Source: CAYNST01 sp964399955 (GTDB taxonomy: Bacteria > Pseudomonadota > Gammaproteobacteria > Pseudomonadales > Cellvibrionaceae). Taken from it: a DNA stretch of 18,067 nucleotides. Made by a program: the position numbers and the translations under genes. The stretch's first letter is position 1, and each line of letters begins with the position of its first letter. The notes beneath the pieces were generated by a model. The model ran no database searches. It worked only from the letters and a program-made list of their open reading frames with translations, and had not been told where the DNA came from. Below, piece after piece: positions 1-7,680 of the stretch. The stretch is from NCBI GenBank assembly GCA_964399955.1, contig CAYNST010000065.1, positions 1 through 18,067 of the forward strand. The letters run 5' to 3'.

Positions 1-9
1 GAAGTGGGC

Positions 10-61
10 CGCTGAAGATTGACTGCCGCCTGGAAGGCCAGAAAACAACCAATCTTCAGCG
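10..61. repeat. Perfect 12-bp inverted repeat (long hairpin)
   Basis: The arms CGCTGAAGATTG (10-21) and CAATCTTCAGCG (50-61) are perfect reverse complements, separated by 28 bases that contain a small inner GCC/GGC hairpin. No T-run follows, so it is not an obvious intrinsic terminator. It lies upstream of the small gene at 182 and could be a structured leader, the end of an upstream transcription unit, or a protein-binding palindrome. The sequence does not decide between these. Confidence 0.5.
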
Positions 62-181
62 CTGTGTATTCCGTAAAAAGTGAAACTATCTGGGATAGGG
101 AGAACAGGTTAACGTCACCACTCCCCGGCCAGGTGTTTGGCGCAGTCTACGCGAAAAATCCACTTCAGAGAGGATACGACA

Positions 182-400
182 ATGACAGATTCAGCAAAAA
201 CCGGCGCAAACGACACTACTTACGATTTGACCAGCGTGTTGTATCATGCACTGCAGGGCGCTCAGGTATACGATCAATACGTAAAAGATGCAGAGCAAGC
301 GGGCAGCGAAGAATTGGCCCGCTTTTTTCGTGATGTGCAACAGCAAGACAAGGAGCGGGCCGAGCGAGCTCAGGCACTGCTTGCGCAGCAGGTGCACTAA
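182..400 (+). CDS. Small ferritin-like helical hypothetical protein
   Basis: The product has 72 residues and no signal peptide, so it should be cytoplasmic. The chosen ATG follows a GAGAGG ribosome site about ten bases upstream; an upstream in-frame start at 137 would add 15 residues but has no comparable site. The protein is a short helical hairpin rich in Ala, Gln, Asp and Glu. The stretches VLYHALQGAQVYDQYVKDAE and FFRDVQQQDKERAERAQALL resemble one half of a ferritin-like four-helix bundle, of the kind seen in small proteobacterial hypothetical proteins. With a single hairpin it would need to dimerise to make a bundle, and I see no convincing metal-binding set. Function is unknown. It is monocistronic, with a strong hairpin terminator 26 bases after the stop. 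Confidence 0.75.
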   Translation: MTDSAKTGANDTTYDLTSVLYHALQGAQVYDQYVKDAEQAGSEELARFFRDVQQQDKERAERAQALLAQQVH

Positions 401-426
401 CAGGGTTTTCCCATGCCGTTTTTCAG

Positions 427-453
427 AGTCGGGCTTCGGCCCGACTCTTTACC
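427..453 (+). terminator. Rho-independent terminator after the ferritin-like gene
   Basis: A perfect 10-bp stem, AGAGTCGGGC / GCCCGACTCT, is closed by a very stable TTCG tetraloop (437-440). Only a short T-run follows (TTT at 450-452). It lies 26 bases beyond the stop of the small + strand gene. Confidence 0.8.
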
Positions 454-929
454 AACCAAGTTCAGCAACCGCATTGCGCCGCGCCCTTCATGGAGTGGCA
501 AATGCTGTTGAACATCTCAAAGCCGATCAGCCTACGCCCGGATTTTGCACTGGCTGTGTTGAAAGTTGGCGCCCACTTTTTCAGCGACCGAGCGGCACGA
601 CTGTGAAGGCAACCCCGATGGAGCCTGCACGGGAAGTGCGCAGTGATTATTCGCGTAGATTATTCCTTGGCAACTCTTAACGCAGTCTGAACGGTGACGT
701 AATGGCCTGAACAGTGATGGCTATTTGGATGTGCGTTGGCGAATGCAATATTCTGGGCTTAACACCGGCCATTCGGCAGGGCGTGTTAATGGTTTATTCA
801 GCTGGCAGTAGTCCTTGCTTTTTGCCGGAGCAGGCAGGCCCTGATTGTTCTCAGGCAGTGCAGCTTTAAGCGCCTATTCAGTTTGATTGGCATAACCTGA
901 TTTTACTTGGTGAAACAGGAGCAGGTCAT
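454..929. other. Intergenic stretch without a supported gene
   Basis: About 475 bases lie between the terminator and the next gene. The reading frame that crosses part of it (to 680) has no ribosome site, overlaps the real gene upstream and has no protein-like composition. I see a short imperfect duplication near 687-720 (TGAACGGTGACG / TGAACAGTGATG, with TAATGGC / ATGGC following). No tRNA, convincing promoter or mobile-element end is visible. Confidence 0.5.
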
Positions 930-1400
930 ATGAATAATCGCGTGATGGTTTTCTTTTTTTTAGGTGCTTTGGGTTTGGCAGTTACGGCAGAGGTGCGTGC
1001 ATCCGATTATGGGCCTGCAAGCCGTACTGTCGGGTTTGGTCTGGAGCGCTATCGCAATACCACGCAAAGATCCATCCAGCATGAGCGAGAGGCGCTTAAT
1101 TTGGAGCGGCAGCGTATGCACCGGCATTTTGATGGGTTGATGCGTGCAATGGACCAGCGCAATCGGGAGGTGGACCTCTGGCAAAGCCGGCAGCGTTTTA
1201 ACCACCAGGAGGTGGCGCGCATTGCCAATCGGCAACGCGAGCAGATTAACCGGGAGCGGGAGCATTTGAATAGGGAGCGGGATCGGCTAAACCGGGAGTT
1301 TGACGCGCGCAACCGCGCGCTGGATCGCCACCACCAAATGTTGTCTCAGCGGCACCATGAGCGCCGGCACTACCCAGACGGGCGGCAGCGTCGCTGGTAG
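930..1400 (+). CDS. Secreted Arg-rich coiled-coil protein, function unknown
   Basis: The product has 156 residues. The start is firm: AGGAG at 917-921 lies eight bases before the ATG. Residues 1-24 form a signal peptide (hydrophobic VMVFFFLGALGLAVTA, likely cut after VRA), so the product should reach the periplasm. The rest is almost one continuous charged helix from about residue 45 to 150, with repeating patterns such as NREREHLNRERDRLNREFD. It is dominated by Arg, Asn, Gln, Glu and His and very poor in Cys, Pro and Gly, which predicts a long basic coiled coil. It could bind an anionic partner such as nucleic acid, LPS or peptidoglycan, or act as a scaffold; this is inference. I do not recognise a family. 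Confidence 0.75.
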   Translation: MNNRVMVFFFLGALGLAVTAEVRASDYGPASRTVGFGLERYRNTTQRSIQHEREALNLERQRMHRHFDGLMRAMDQRNREVDLWQSRQRFNHQEVARIANRQREQINREREHLNRERDRLNREFDARNRALDRHHQMLSQRHHERRHYPDGRQRRW

Positions 1401-1487
1401 GTGAGGGGGTAGCCTTCAAGCAGAGTGGGCAGTTGGTGGGGCCAGCCAGTGAGCGCCGGTGATTGGTAACCTGTAATCTTTCAGGCT

Positions 1488-1515
1488 TTGGCCGGCCGGG
1501 TTGTGGGTGTACAAT
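1488..1515 (+). promoter_or_regulatory. Candidate sigma-70 promoter for the DUF481 gene
   Basis: A -10 box TACAAT (1510-1515, 5 of 6 matches) lies 16 bases after a weaker -35 box TTGGCC (1488-1493, 4 of 6). It sits about 60 bases upstream of the ATG at 1576, which gives a plausible leader. This is pattern recognition only. Confidence 0.4.
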
Positions 1516-1575
1516 CCGGGCCTTGTTTTTTTTGGCCGCTTTCGCCGCTTTGCCCTAACCTGATGAGGACTCCCA

Positions 1576-2361
1576 ATGAAACCTACCGCAATTGTTGCCG
1601 CTTTGGCCATGACCGCACTCAGTGCACATTCATACGGGCAGGCACCGGAAGAACCCTTGCAGGCGGAGGTTGAACTGGGCCTATTGTTGACCTCTGGCAA
1701 TGCCAACTCCACCGCGATCAGCAGCCGCATCCAGGTGCGGCAGGAGCTTGCCCGGTGGCGCAACCAGTATATGGCACAGGGTTTGTACAAGGAAGATGAA
1801 CTGAGAGGCGCGGCCGAAGAGCTTGATGAAAGCGTTGTTACAGCGGAACGCTACTTCCTTTCAGCGCAGTCTGACTACAAATTGAACTTGGAGCAGCGCG
1901 CCCTGTTTGTCTTTGGCTCCTACACGGATGACCGTTTCAGCGGCTACGATTACCAGGCAGCATTTGCGGCCGGTTATTCTGACCGGCTGTTTGAGTCGGC
2001 CAATGCGTTTTTGGATTACAGTGTGGGCCCGGGTATTTCAATAGACCGCCTGCAAGACCAGGAAGACGCAGACGGTGTGCTGGTGCTGGGGGAGCGGGAG
2101 GCGTCTGCCATGGTGCGGCTGTCCGGCGCTTATGAATACCGCTTTAGTGACAATGCCAAGTTCACGCAGACCCTGGCCTCGGATGTGGCGCTGGAGTCGG
2201 ATGCCAATATTCGCAGTATTTCTGTGTCCGCCATTACCGCCAATTTAAATGCGTCTTTTGCCCTGAAAGCATCGCTGACCATCACCCACAACAGCGAGGT
2301 GCCGGCCGCGCGGGAAAATACCGACACGGTCACCTCACTGAGTCTGGTTTACAGTTTATAG
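1576..2361 (+). CDS. DUF481 outer-membrane beta-barrel protein (YdiY-like)
   Basis: The product has 261 residues. GAGG lies eight to eleven bases before the ATG. Residues 1-21 form a signal peptide (cut near SYGQA). The mature part begins with the motif typical of DUF481 proteins, an ELGLLLTSGNANS-type first strand. It continues as alternating amphipathic strands (for example RYFLSAQSDYKLNLEQRALF, then FGSYTDDRFSGYDYQAAFAAGY) and ends in a hydrophobic strand SLVYSL, consistent with a barrel inserted by the Bam machinery. The length fits the family, also called putative salt-induced outer-membrane protein. A pore or stress role is suggested by the family but not shown. It is convergent with the LamG-like gene; the stop codons are 41 bases apart. 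Confidence 0.85.
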   Translation: MKPTAIVAALAMTALSAHSYGQAPEEPLQAEVELGLLLTSGNANSTAISSRIQVRQELARWRNQYMAQGLYKEDELRGAAEELDESVVTAERYFLSAQSDYKLNLEQRALFVFGSYTDDRFSGYDYQAAFAAGYSDRLFESANAFLDYSVGPGISIDRLQDQEDADGVLVLGEREASAMVRLSGAYEYRFSDNAKFTQTLASDVALESDANIRSISVSAITANLNASFALKASLTITHNSEVPAARENTDTVTSLSLVYSL

Positions 2362-2377
2362 CGCCTTTTTTTGGGGG

Positions 2378-2390
2378 CGGCAGACTGCCG
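2378..2390. repeat. Palindrome between convergent genes
   Basis: CGGCAG-A-CTGCCG is a perfect palindrome in the 41-base spacer between two convergent stop codons. A T7 run precedes it on the + strand (2366-2372), so it has the order of neither strand's usual intrinsic terminator. It may still contribute to transcript ends. Confidence 0.3.
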
Positions 2391-2402
2391 TGGGCCTGGG
2401 CT

Positions 2403-3784
2403 TTACTGCGTGCCTTCCAGTATTGCAGTAAAGCCCAGATTCATGATTTCCGTGCCTCTTGGGCCGCCACGAAAAAGTGCGCGAACGTAGCGAACACCTG
2501 GGATGCCGGTCTCACCCGGCAAGCTCACGGGAAAGTCCTGCGCCAGGCTGTCCTCATAGCCAAACATGGGGTCCAGGTCATCTATTTCGTGGATGAGGTT
2601 TTCGTCTGAATCGTAGAAGTAGAAGGTCATGGAGTTTACGCCGTAAGCTCCGTCGAAATAGTTCCACAGGTGCACAGTTACAATTTCATAATTGCTCTGC
2701 AGATCCAATAGAAGCTCCATAACCGCCACCTCGCCCGGGGCAACATTGGCCTCAATATGCCTCGCTGGGGTGTGCACGACCACGCTGGTCGGAGAGTTTG
2801 CAGTGATTGCGTTCTTTTCATCGCCGCCCGTCAGTTCGCCCGGCTGAAGCAGGTCAACGGTGATATCCGGCGCCTTTAGATACACGGCGCCCCGGTCACA
2901 AGCGTCAAGGATACCGTCGCTGTCGGCATCATCGGTGGGGAAATACTCTGTGCCGTGCCGACCGGCGAGGTAGGCAAACATTTGGTCTTCTTCCTCTGGC
3001 CTCAACACGCGGTCGTACACCAATATCTCGGCGATGTCGCCGCCAAATGCTTCATTTGGGTCTGTGGTGGCGCCGATGGTGGTGAGCGAAAGGTCTGGAC
3101 GGACGGGGCGGTTGGTGTGTTGGTTGATATGGCAGCGGGTGCGCAAGCGAGAGCCCGCATTAGAGATGCTGCCAGCAATAATTTGCGGCCCCACCTGCAG
3201 CAAATTCTCTGCCGACACCAGCAGCCTGCCGCCAAACCTGGAGTCATTGGCATTTACGAAGGGTTTGTTGGCGCCGATGCCGAGAGCATAACTGGTGTGA
3301 AAGAGCTTGTCTGCCTCCTCCTGCACCGCACCTATAACATGGCCCCGGTATTTATCCGACTGCAGCACAACAAAAATGTTGCGCGCCGTGGCGCTAATGC
3401 CAAACAAGTTGTTCGACAACTGCAGGCGATCATCCTCCCCATCAAAACGCACCATGCGGCGGCCTTCGACTGTTGTGACCACCGTGGGTTGACGATCGGG
3501 CTCATTCTGGCTGGCCGCCAGTGGCGGTTCAACCCTGCTCACCCAGTTGCTGACCGGCTCACCAATGGCCAGGTCATCTGCAGCCAAGTGCAGTATCAAG
3601 CCCTCTTCCACCAAGCCCCCGGAACTGCTGGAGCTGGATGAGGAAGAGCTGCTGGAACTTGATGACGACGAGCTACTGGAACTGGACGATGAGCTACTGG
3701 AGCTTGACGACGAGCTACTGGAGCTGGACGAAGAGCTGCTGGAACTTGATGACGACGAGCTACTGGAACTGGACGATGAGCTAC
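2403..3784 (-). CDS. Polyserine-linked LamG-like / TSP3 secreted protein, N-terminus lost in gap
   Basis: This is a partial gene: about 460 residues are visible, and the signal peptide and start lie in or beyond the N gap. In protein order it has at least 54 consecutive serines, then a concanavalin-like (LamG_3-type) jelly-roll starting at LILHLAADDL. That domain includes the typical MVRFDGEDDRLQL strand and FGGDIAEILVYDRVLRPEE near its end. A thrombospondin type 3 calcium-binding motif follows (DDADSDGILDACD), then a C-terminal domain of about 150 residues that I do not recognise, probably a beta-sandwich (MTFYFYDSDENLIHEIDD, VRYVRALFRGG). The layout suggests an extracellular polysaccharide-binding or -acting protein. 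No catalytic residues can be named. It diverges from the sugar dehydrogenase across the gap, so both promoters are missing. Confidence 0.8.
3621..3784 (-). repeat. Polyserine tract with 87-bp-period direct repeat
   Basis: Read on the - strand this encodes at least 54 serines, mostly TCC, AGC, AGT, TCG and TCA codons. A perfect 55-base direct repeat occurs at 3643-3697 and 3730-3784, offset by 87 bases (29 codons), and the second copy runs straight into the gap. On the + strand the same DNA reads as a false Leu/Glu/Asp-rich peptide. Polyserine linkers between modules are typical of Cellvibrionaceae carbohydrate-active proteins. Confidence 0.9.
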
Positions 3785-3884
3785 NNNNNNNNNNNNNNNN
3801 NNNNNNNNNNNNNNNNNNNNNNNNNNNNNNNNNNNNNNNNNNNNNNNNNNNNNNNNNNNNNNNNNNNNNNNNNNNNNNNNNNNN
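3785..3884. other. Assembly gap, 100 N
   Basis: There are exactly 100 unknown bases, the usual placeholder for a gap of unknown length. It is flanked by polyserine-coding DNA on opposite strands: a - strand gene on the left and a + strand gene on the right. The true sequence must hold two start codons, two export signals and the promoters, so it is very probably longer than 100 bases. Confidence 0.97.
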
Positions 3885-5082
3885 CAGTTCATCCAGTTCA
3901 TCCAGTTCATCCAGTTCCAGCAGCTCCAGCGGCAATATGCCGGACCCGTCCGGCCCACCGGTTGACAGCGGGTCAGCCAACGCCCCCAGTCAGATGCCGG
4001 CTTTTGAAGGGCAAACCCGCGTGCCGGAGGTCATCTCCAACATTCAGCTGCAGACCCAAACCGTGACTTCCAGCCTCACCAGCCCCTGGAGCCTCCAGTT
4101 TCTGCCTGACGGTCGGCTACTGGTAACGGAGCGTAGGGGCCAACTGGTCATAGTCACCACCGACGGCGACATCTCCGAACCCATCAGTGGCGTAGCCGAT
4201 GTAGACAGCCGCGGTCAAGGCGGTTTGCTGGATGTGAGCCTGGCGCCGGATTTTGCCAGCAGTCGCATGGTTTACTGGAGCTATGCAGAGCCACGCGGTA
4301 ACGGTGAAAACGCCACTGCGGTGGCTAGAGCGCGTCTGTCGGATGATGAAACCAGCCTGGAAAACCCGGAGGTTATCTTCCGACAACAGCCTGCCTGGAA
4401 CTCCAACCTGCACTTCGGCTCGCGTCTGGTGTGGGACAACGACGGCCTGCTATACGTGACGCTGGGCGAGCGTTCCCACGAGGGGCCACGCCAATTGGCG
4501 CAGGACTTGAACACGCATCTGGGCAAGGTGGTGCGCATCAATCCCGATGGCAGCGTGCCGGCGTCCAACCCTTTTGTTGACACAGAGGGGGCGCAGCCAG
4601 AGATCTGGTCCTACGGCCACCGCAATCCGCAGAGCGCCGCATTGCATCCGCAGACCGGGGAGTTGTGGACTGTTGAACACGGCCCTGCTGGGGGCGACGA
4701 GATCAACAAGCCCGAAGCCGGTAAAAACTACGGCTGGCCCACCATCACCTACGGCGTCAACTACAACGGCAGCCCGGTGGGGCAGGGCGTGACCAGTCAG
4801 GAGGGTATGGAGCAGCCTATCTACTACTGGGACCCGGTCATTGCACCGGGGGGCATGGCCTTCTACCAAGGCGAGATGTTCCCGGCCTGGAGCGGCAACC
4901 TGCTGATAAGCTCTATGCGGCCCGGCGGTGTGGTGCGAATTATGCTGGACGGCGACCGGGTGGTGGGTGAAGAGCGTTTGCTGCCACGCATGGGCCGCGT
5001 TCGCGATCTCACCGTTGCCGATGATGGCGCCATTTGGCTTATTACGGATGCCGGAGCGCTGGTGCGGGTGACGGCAGAGTGA
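3885..5082 (+). CDS. PQQ-dependent sugar dehydrogenase (sGDH/Asd type), polyserine-linked, N-terminus lost in gap
   Basis: This is a partial gene with about 398 visible residues: 15 serines, a Gly/Pro/Asn-rich spacer, then a full six-bladed beta-propeller of the glucose/sorbosone dehydrogenase family. These enzymes oxidise aldoses to lactones with pyrroloquinoline quinone and calcium outside the cytoplasm. Visible hallmarks are SPWSLQFLPDGRLLVTER in blade 1, GQGGLLDVSLAPDF, the likely catalytic-base His in NSNLHFGSRL (codon 4411-4413), the PQQ-contacting Arg in YGHRNPQ (4612-4632), the calcium/PQQ loop HGPAGGDEIN (from 4678), and PGGMAFYQG near the end. No key residue seems missing. The true substrate could be a free sugar or an oligosaccharide. 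The linker suggests another module or a membrane anchor upstream. A strong terminator follows. Confidence 0.9.
3886..3930 (+). repeat. Polyserine tract of the sugar dehydrogenase
   Basis: Fifteen serine codons are visible after the gap. The first part is a 9-base tandem unit AGTTCATCC repeated three times, then a mixed TCC/AGC run. Near-perfect short tandem repeats of this kind plausibly caused the assembly break. Confidence 0.9.
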
Positions 5083-5126
5083 CGGTGCGGGGCCGCCGAT
5101 TGGCAGCCCCCAAGCAATGGTAGAAA

Positions 5127-5156
5127 GGCGCTGCAGCCATCTGCAGCGCCTTTTTT
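5127..5156 (+). terminator. Rho-independent terminator after the sugar dehydrogenase
   Basis: A perfect 10-bp stem GGCGCTGCAG / CTGCAGCGCC with a CCAT loop is followed by six T (5151-5156). It may also act on the - strand for the converging barrel gene, where TTTCTA follows the stem. Confidence 0.93.
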
Positions 5157-5229
5157 GTGCCAGGTGTTGCGGTGTTCTGGTGGACGGTGCGGAGCCAGCA
5201 AGCGCGCGTCTTTTGTCCTGCGGGCCGGA

Positions 5230-5754
5230 TTAAAAGTAAAACCCTGCGGAGATTTCCGGGTAGATGTCTGTGCAGTCCAGGCCTGTGGCCCGGTTGCAGT
5301 TCTGATAGCGGTGGGCTGCCACGCCTGCGCGCAGCACCAGGTTTGGGGACTGCTGCAGGTAAATGCCGGCACGAGCGCCGTAGGCCGACAGGTTCTCCCG
5401 GTTGTGGATAAAGGTCCTGCGGTATAGCAGCCCGCCGTAGGGCAAAAAGTTGCCCAGGTTGTGGAACACGTAGGTGAGTGACGGCGCCACCTCATGCGCG
5501 CGAAACGAGCCACCCATCCAGGAGCGGGTATCCACGCCCAGTTCCAAGCCATCCAGCAGGTAATAACCCAGGCCCACCCCCAGCTGATAGGAGCTGCCGC
5601 CCGAGCCGGCGCTGGCCCCAGCACTGAGGCTGACCCGCGTCTGCCCCTGCCCAAAATGGTTCTGCGCCTCCGCCAGGGCGGGAGTGGCAAGCAATGCCGC
5701 CAGGGCTGGCAGGCGCAGTCTTTGGCGCAATAGCATCAAATTGCAATGGGGCAT
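5230..5754 (-). CDS. Small outer-membrane beta-barrel protein
   Basis: The product has 174 residues. I chose the ATG at 5754 because AAGAGGA lies just upstream with normal spacing; an in-frame ATG 33 bases earlier (5787) has no such site. Residues 1-31 form a signal peptide ending near ALAEA. The mature chain is a run of short amphipathic strands (SYQLGVGLGYYLLDGLELGV, APSLTYVFHNLGNFLPYGGL, NLVLRAGVAAHRY) and ends in GFYF, with the terminal Phe expected by the Bam complex. This resembles the eight-stranded OmpW/OmpA-barrel size class, but I cannot assign a family or ligand. Two Cys in NCNRATGLDC could form a loop disulfide. It converges on the sugar dehydrogenase and diverges from the 6036 gene, with a 281-base intergenic region. 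Confidence 0.75.
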   Translation of the reverse strand: MPHCNLMLLRQRLRLPALAALLATPALAEAQNHFGQGQTRVSLSAGASAGSGGSSYQLGVGLGYYLLDGLELGVDTRSWMGGSFRAHEVAPSLTYVFHNLGNFLPYGGLLYRRTFIHNRENLSAYGARAGIYLQQSPNLVLRAGVAAHRYQNCNRATGLDCTDIYPEISAGFYF

Positions 5755-6035
5755 GGGTTCCTCTTGGGTGCTGTGGCTGTGCGCCACGGTTGTGGGCTGT
5801 GGGTTTGGTACGTTGCCTGCGCGGTGACGGGTTTGGCCGCGCTAGAGCACCGCTGGCCGTGGCTGGCGCAAAGTGGATCACAGCCTGGGCGCAGGGCGGG
5901 CCGGCTTTCAATTTGACCGCTATAGTGAATAGGGTGTCCGCTGCCGCCTTAATGGCGGCATACCGTGATTGCAGGGCGCCAGTGCCGTAGCCCAACAGGG
6001 TGCCGCCTTTCAACTTCAAGCAGCCGGGAGTGTTT

Positions 6036-7343
6036 ATGAAGCAAATTGCAGCGGTGCTGGTATTGCTTGGCGTGCTTGCCCTGGGTGCCAATATTTACTA
6101 CGGCAAGCAGATTGAAAAGCATTTGGACCGCGCCGCGCAGCTCATGCGAGGTATGGGCGGCAGGCTGGATTACGTCCGCGTAAAAATAACTCCGGACGGC
6201 AGTATTCAGGTAGAAAATGTGCGCATCTCTGCGCCCGGCATGCCGCAGGACTTGTTTGCCGAGCGCGTCGTGTTGCGCACCGGCAGCATTATTGGCGTGC
6301 ACAAGCTGGCCATGGATGTGCGCAACAAACGTGTTCCACAACAATTGGGCGTGTCCATTCTGGGTGCAAAAGTGTTTCTGGATGACGACAATTTTGATCA
6401 GTTGAGTGCCATGCGTACCAATGGCGCAAGCCTGTCAGCGGCCGGTTGTGGTGAGCGCCGGCGTTTCAGCGGCCCGGATTTTGTAGCGATGGGATACCCG
6501 GATACGGTGCTGATGGACGCCCATCTGGATTTCAGAACCATAGCCAATGAGTGGTTTGAGCTGGCGCTTCGGTCTGTCACGGAGGACATGCACGATGTGT
6601 CAATCAAAATAGATTTCTCCATGCAGGCGGCCTCCAGGGACATGGCGGCCACAGCTATGGCCATGGCCGGGGCAGAGGTTAACGAGCTGCGGCTGGACTA
6701 TAAAGACCTGGGTTATGCCGCGCGCATACTGGATTTTTGTCAGCGAGCCTCCGGGCTTGAGCCTGCCGAATACATTGATGTGCATTTACAGGCTTGGCAA
6801 AACGCCTGGCAGAGTTCGGGTTTTATGGCGGGCAATGTCATGTTGGCCGCCTACGGCCAGTTTTTGCAGCAGCCTGAATCAATGGGTATCAGCGCGCGTC
6901 CTCGCAGCAAACTGACGCTTGTGGGCATGAGTGCGCTGGCCCCGGATTTGTTGCCTTATCAGTTTCAGACCACCCTGGAGGTCAACGGCTCTGTGGTTGG
7001 TGCAATAGATCTGACCGCCATGAATCAGGCAGAAAGGCAGGCGTGGCAGTTGGCAAACCCCGGGCAGGCGGCGGCAACGGCTGCGGCGGCCAAACCCAAG
7101 GTACAGACGGCAGACCTGCGAAGCGCTGAGCCAACACGCTCCGGCCCGCAGGCGGTGACAGTGACTCAGTTGCGCGACCATTTGAACGCTCAGGTGACGC
7201 TGCGGCTTGCCACGGGCAAGATTCTTGAGGGCCGCATTCGCAGATTTGACCCTGACTATTTGCAGCTGCAAAGCTATCTGAGCGGCGGCACCATTATTGT
7301 TCCGGTTGCCTATGCCGACATTGCCGAAGCCCAACTGAAGTAA
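6036..7343 (+). CDS. Membrane-anchored DUF945/AsmA-like protein with C-terminal Sm-like domain
   Basis: The product has 435 residues. The ATG at 6036 follows GGGAG (6026-6030) with good spacing. Residues 1-19 form a single hydrophobic segment (IAAVLVLLGVLALGANI) that looks like a non-cleaved inner-membrane anchor, so the bulk is periplasmic. The next region (KQIEKHLDRAAQ, then DYVRVKITPDGSIQVENVRI) recalls YdgA/DUF945 or AsmA-type proteins, a weak resemblance. An Ala/Pro-rich linker (about 340-373) leads to residues 374-435, which read like an Sm/LSm fold: QLRDHLNAQVTLRLATGKIL, then EGRIRRFDPDYLQLQ and a final beta strand IIVPVAYADI. Function is unknown. It appears monocistronic; no strong terminator is seen after it. 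Confidence 0.75.
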   Translation: MKQIAAVLVLLGVLALGANIYYGKQIEKHLDRAAQLMRGMGGRLDYVRVKITPDGSIQVENVRISAPGMPQDLFAERVVLRTGSIIGVHKLAMDVRNKRVPQQLGVSILGAKVFLDDDNFDQLSAMRTNGASLSAAGCGERRRFSGPDFVAMGYPDTVLMDAHLDFRTIANEWFELALRSVTEDMHDVSIKIDFSMQAASRDMAATAMAMAGAEVNELRLDYKDLGYAARILDFCQRASGLEPAEYIDVHLQAWQNAWQSSGFMAGNVMLAAYGQFLQQPESMGISARPRSKLTLVGMSALAPDLLPYQFQTTLEVNGSVVGAIDLTAMNQAERQAWQLANPGQAAATAAAAKPKVQTADLRSAEPTRSGPQAVTVTQLRDHLNAQVTLRLATGKILEGRIRRFDPDYLQLQSYLSGGTIIVPVAYADIAEAQLK

Positions 7344-7680
7344 CCCCTACCGCTTATTTCGCGCAATCCTTGGCCCGGGTTGCCGGCGGCTCTGCGGCGC
7401 CGTCCTTGTTCCTCTCTTGCCTTTGGCCGTCCGTCCTGTCTCCGCCCGCGTAGATAAGATGTGATCCTGCTCCAGTTCCAGCACTTTTGCTTAAGCTGCA
7501 GTTGCTCTGCTGGTTTGCCCGCGTCTGCGGAGGCGGGCGCCGGGCTGCTCCGCCCTGCAAAAAAATGCGTCTCTCCGGGAAGGGTCGGTGTGTGGTCCGC
7601 CAATGTTTTGCGCTCACCGACCCCGGATAGGCGAGCAATAAAAGCGACTATTGAATTTGGGTTTTCAGGAGCCCTCTGCT
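7344..7680. other. Intergenic region upstream of the polyketide operon
   Basis: About 337 bases without a supported gene. It is GC-rich with pyrimidine-rich patches. One hairpin is visible, GCCCGC / GCGGGC around 7517-7538, without a T-run. The operon promoter must lie here, but I see no -35/-10 pair I would defend. Frames on the - strand here are rich in Arg, Pro and Ala with no ribosome site and are treated as spurious. Confidence 0.45.

Noticed and set aside
2955..3641. 228-residue + strand frame inside the LamG-like gene
   Set aside because: It lies wholly antisense to a well-supported domain, without a ribosome site or recognisable motif.
3621..3784. Polyserine DNA as a CRISPR array or intergenic minisatellite
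   Set aside because: The repeats are in frame, encode only serine, have no unique spacers and connect to protein domains. They are coding linkers.
2403..3980. LamG-like gene extended through the gap to an ATG at 3980 on the - strand
   Set aside because: The part right of the gap is antisense to the dehydrogenase's polyserine and has no export signal. The true start is missing.
3547..5082. A single + strand reading frame crossing the first gap, with a Leu/Glu/Asp-rich start
   Set aside because: The Leu/Glu/Asp part is the antisense of the LamG-like gene's polyserine codons. The frame only looks open because the N run has no stops. The real gene begins in the gap.
7354..7638. Overlapping - strand frames upstream of the polyketide operon
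   Set aside because: They are rich in Arg, Ala and Pro, as expected of non-coding GC-rich DNA, without ribosome sites or any family resemblance.
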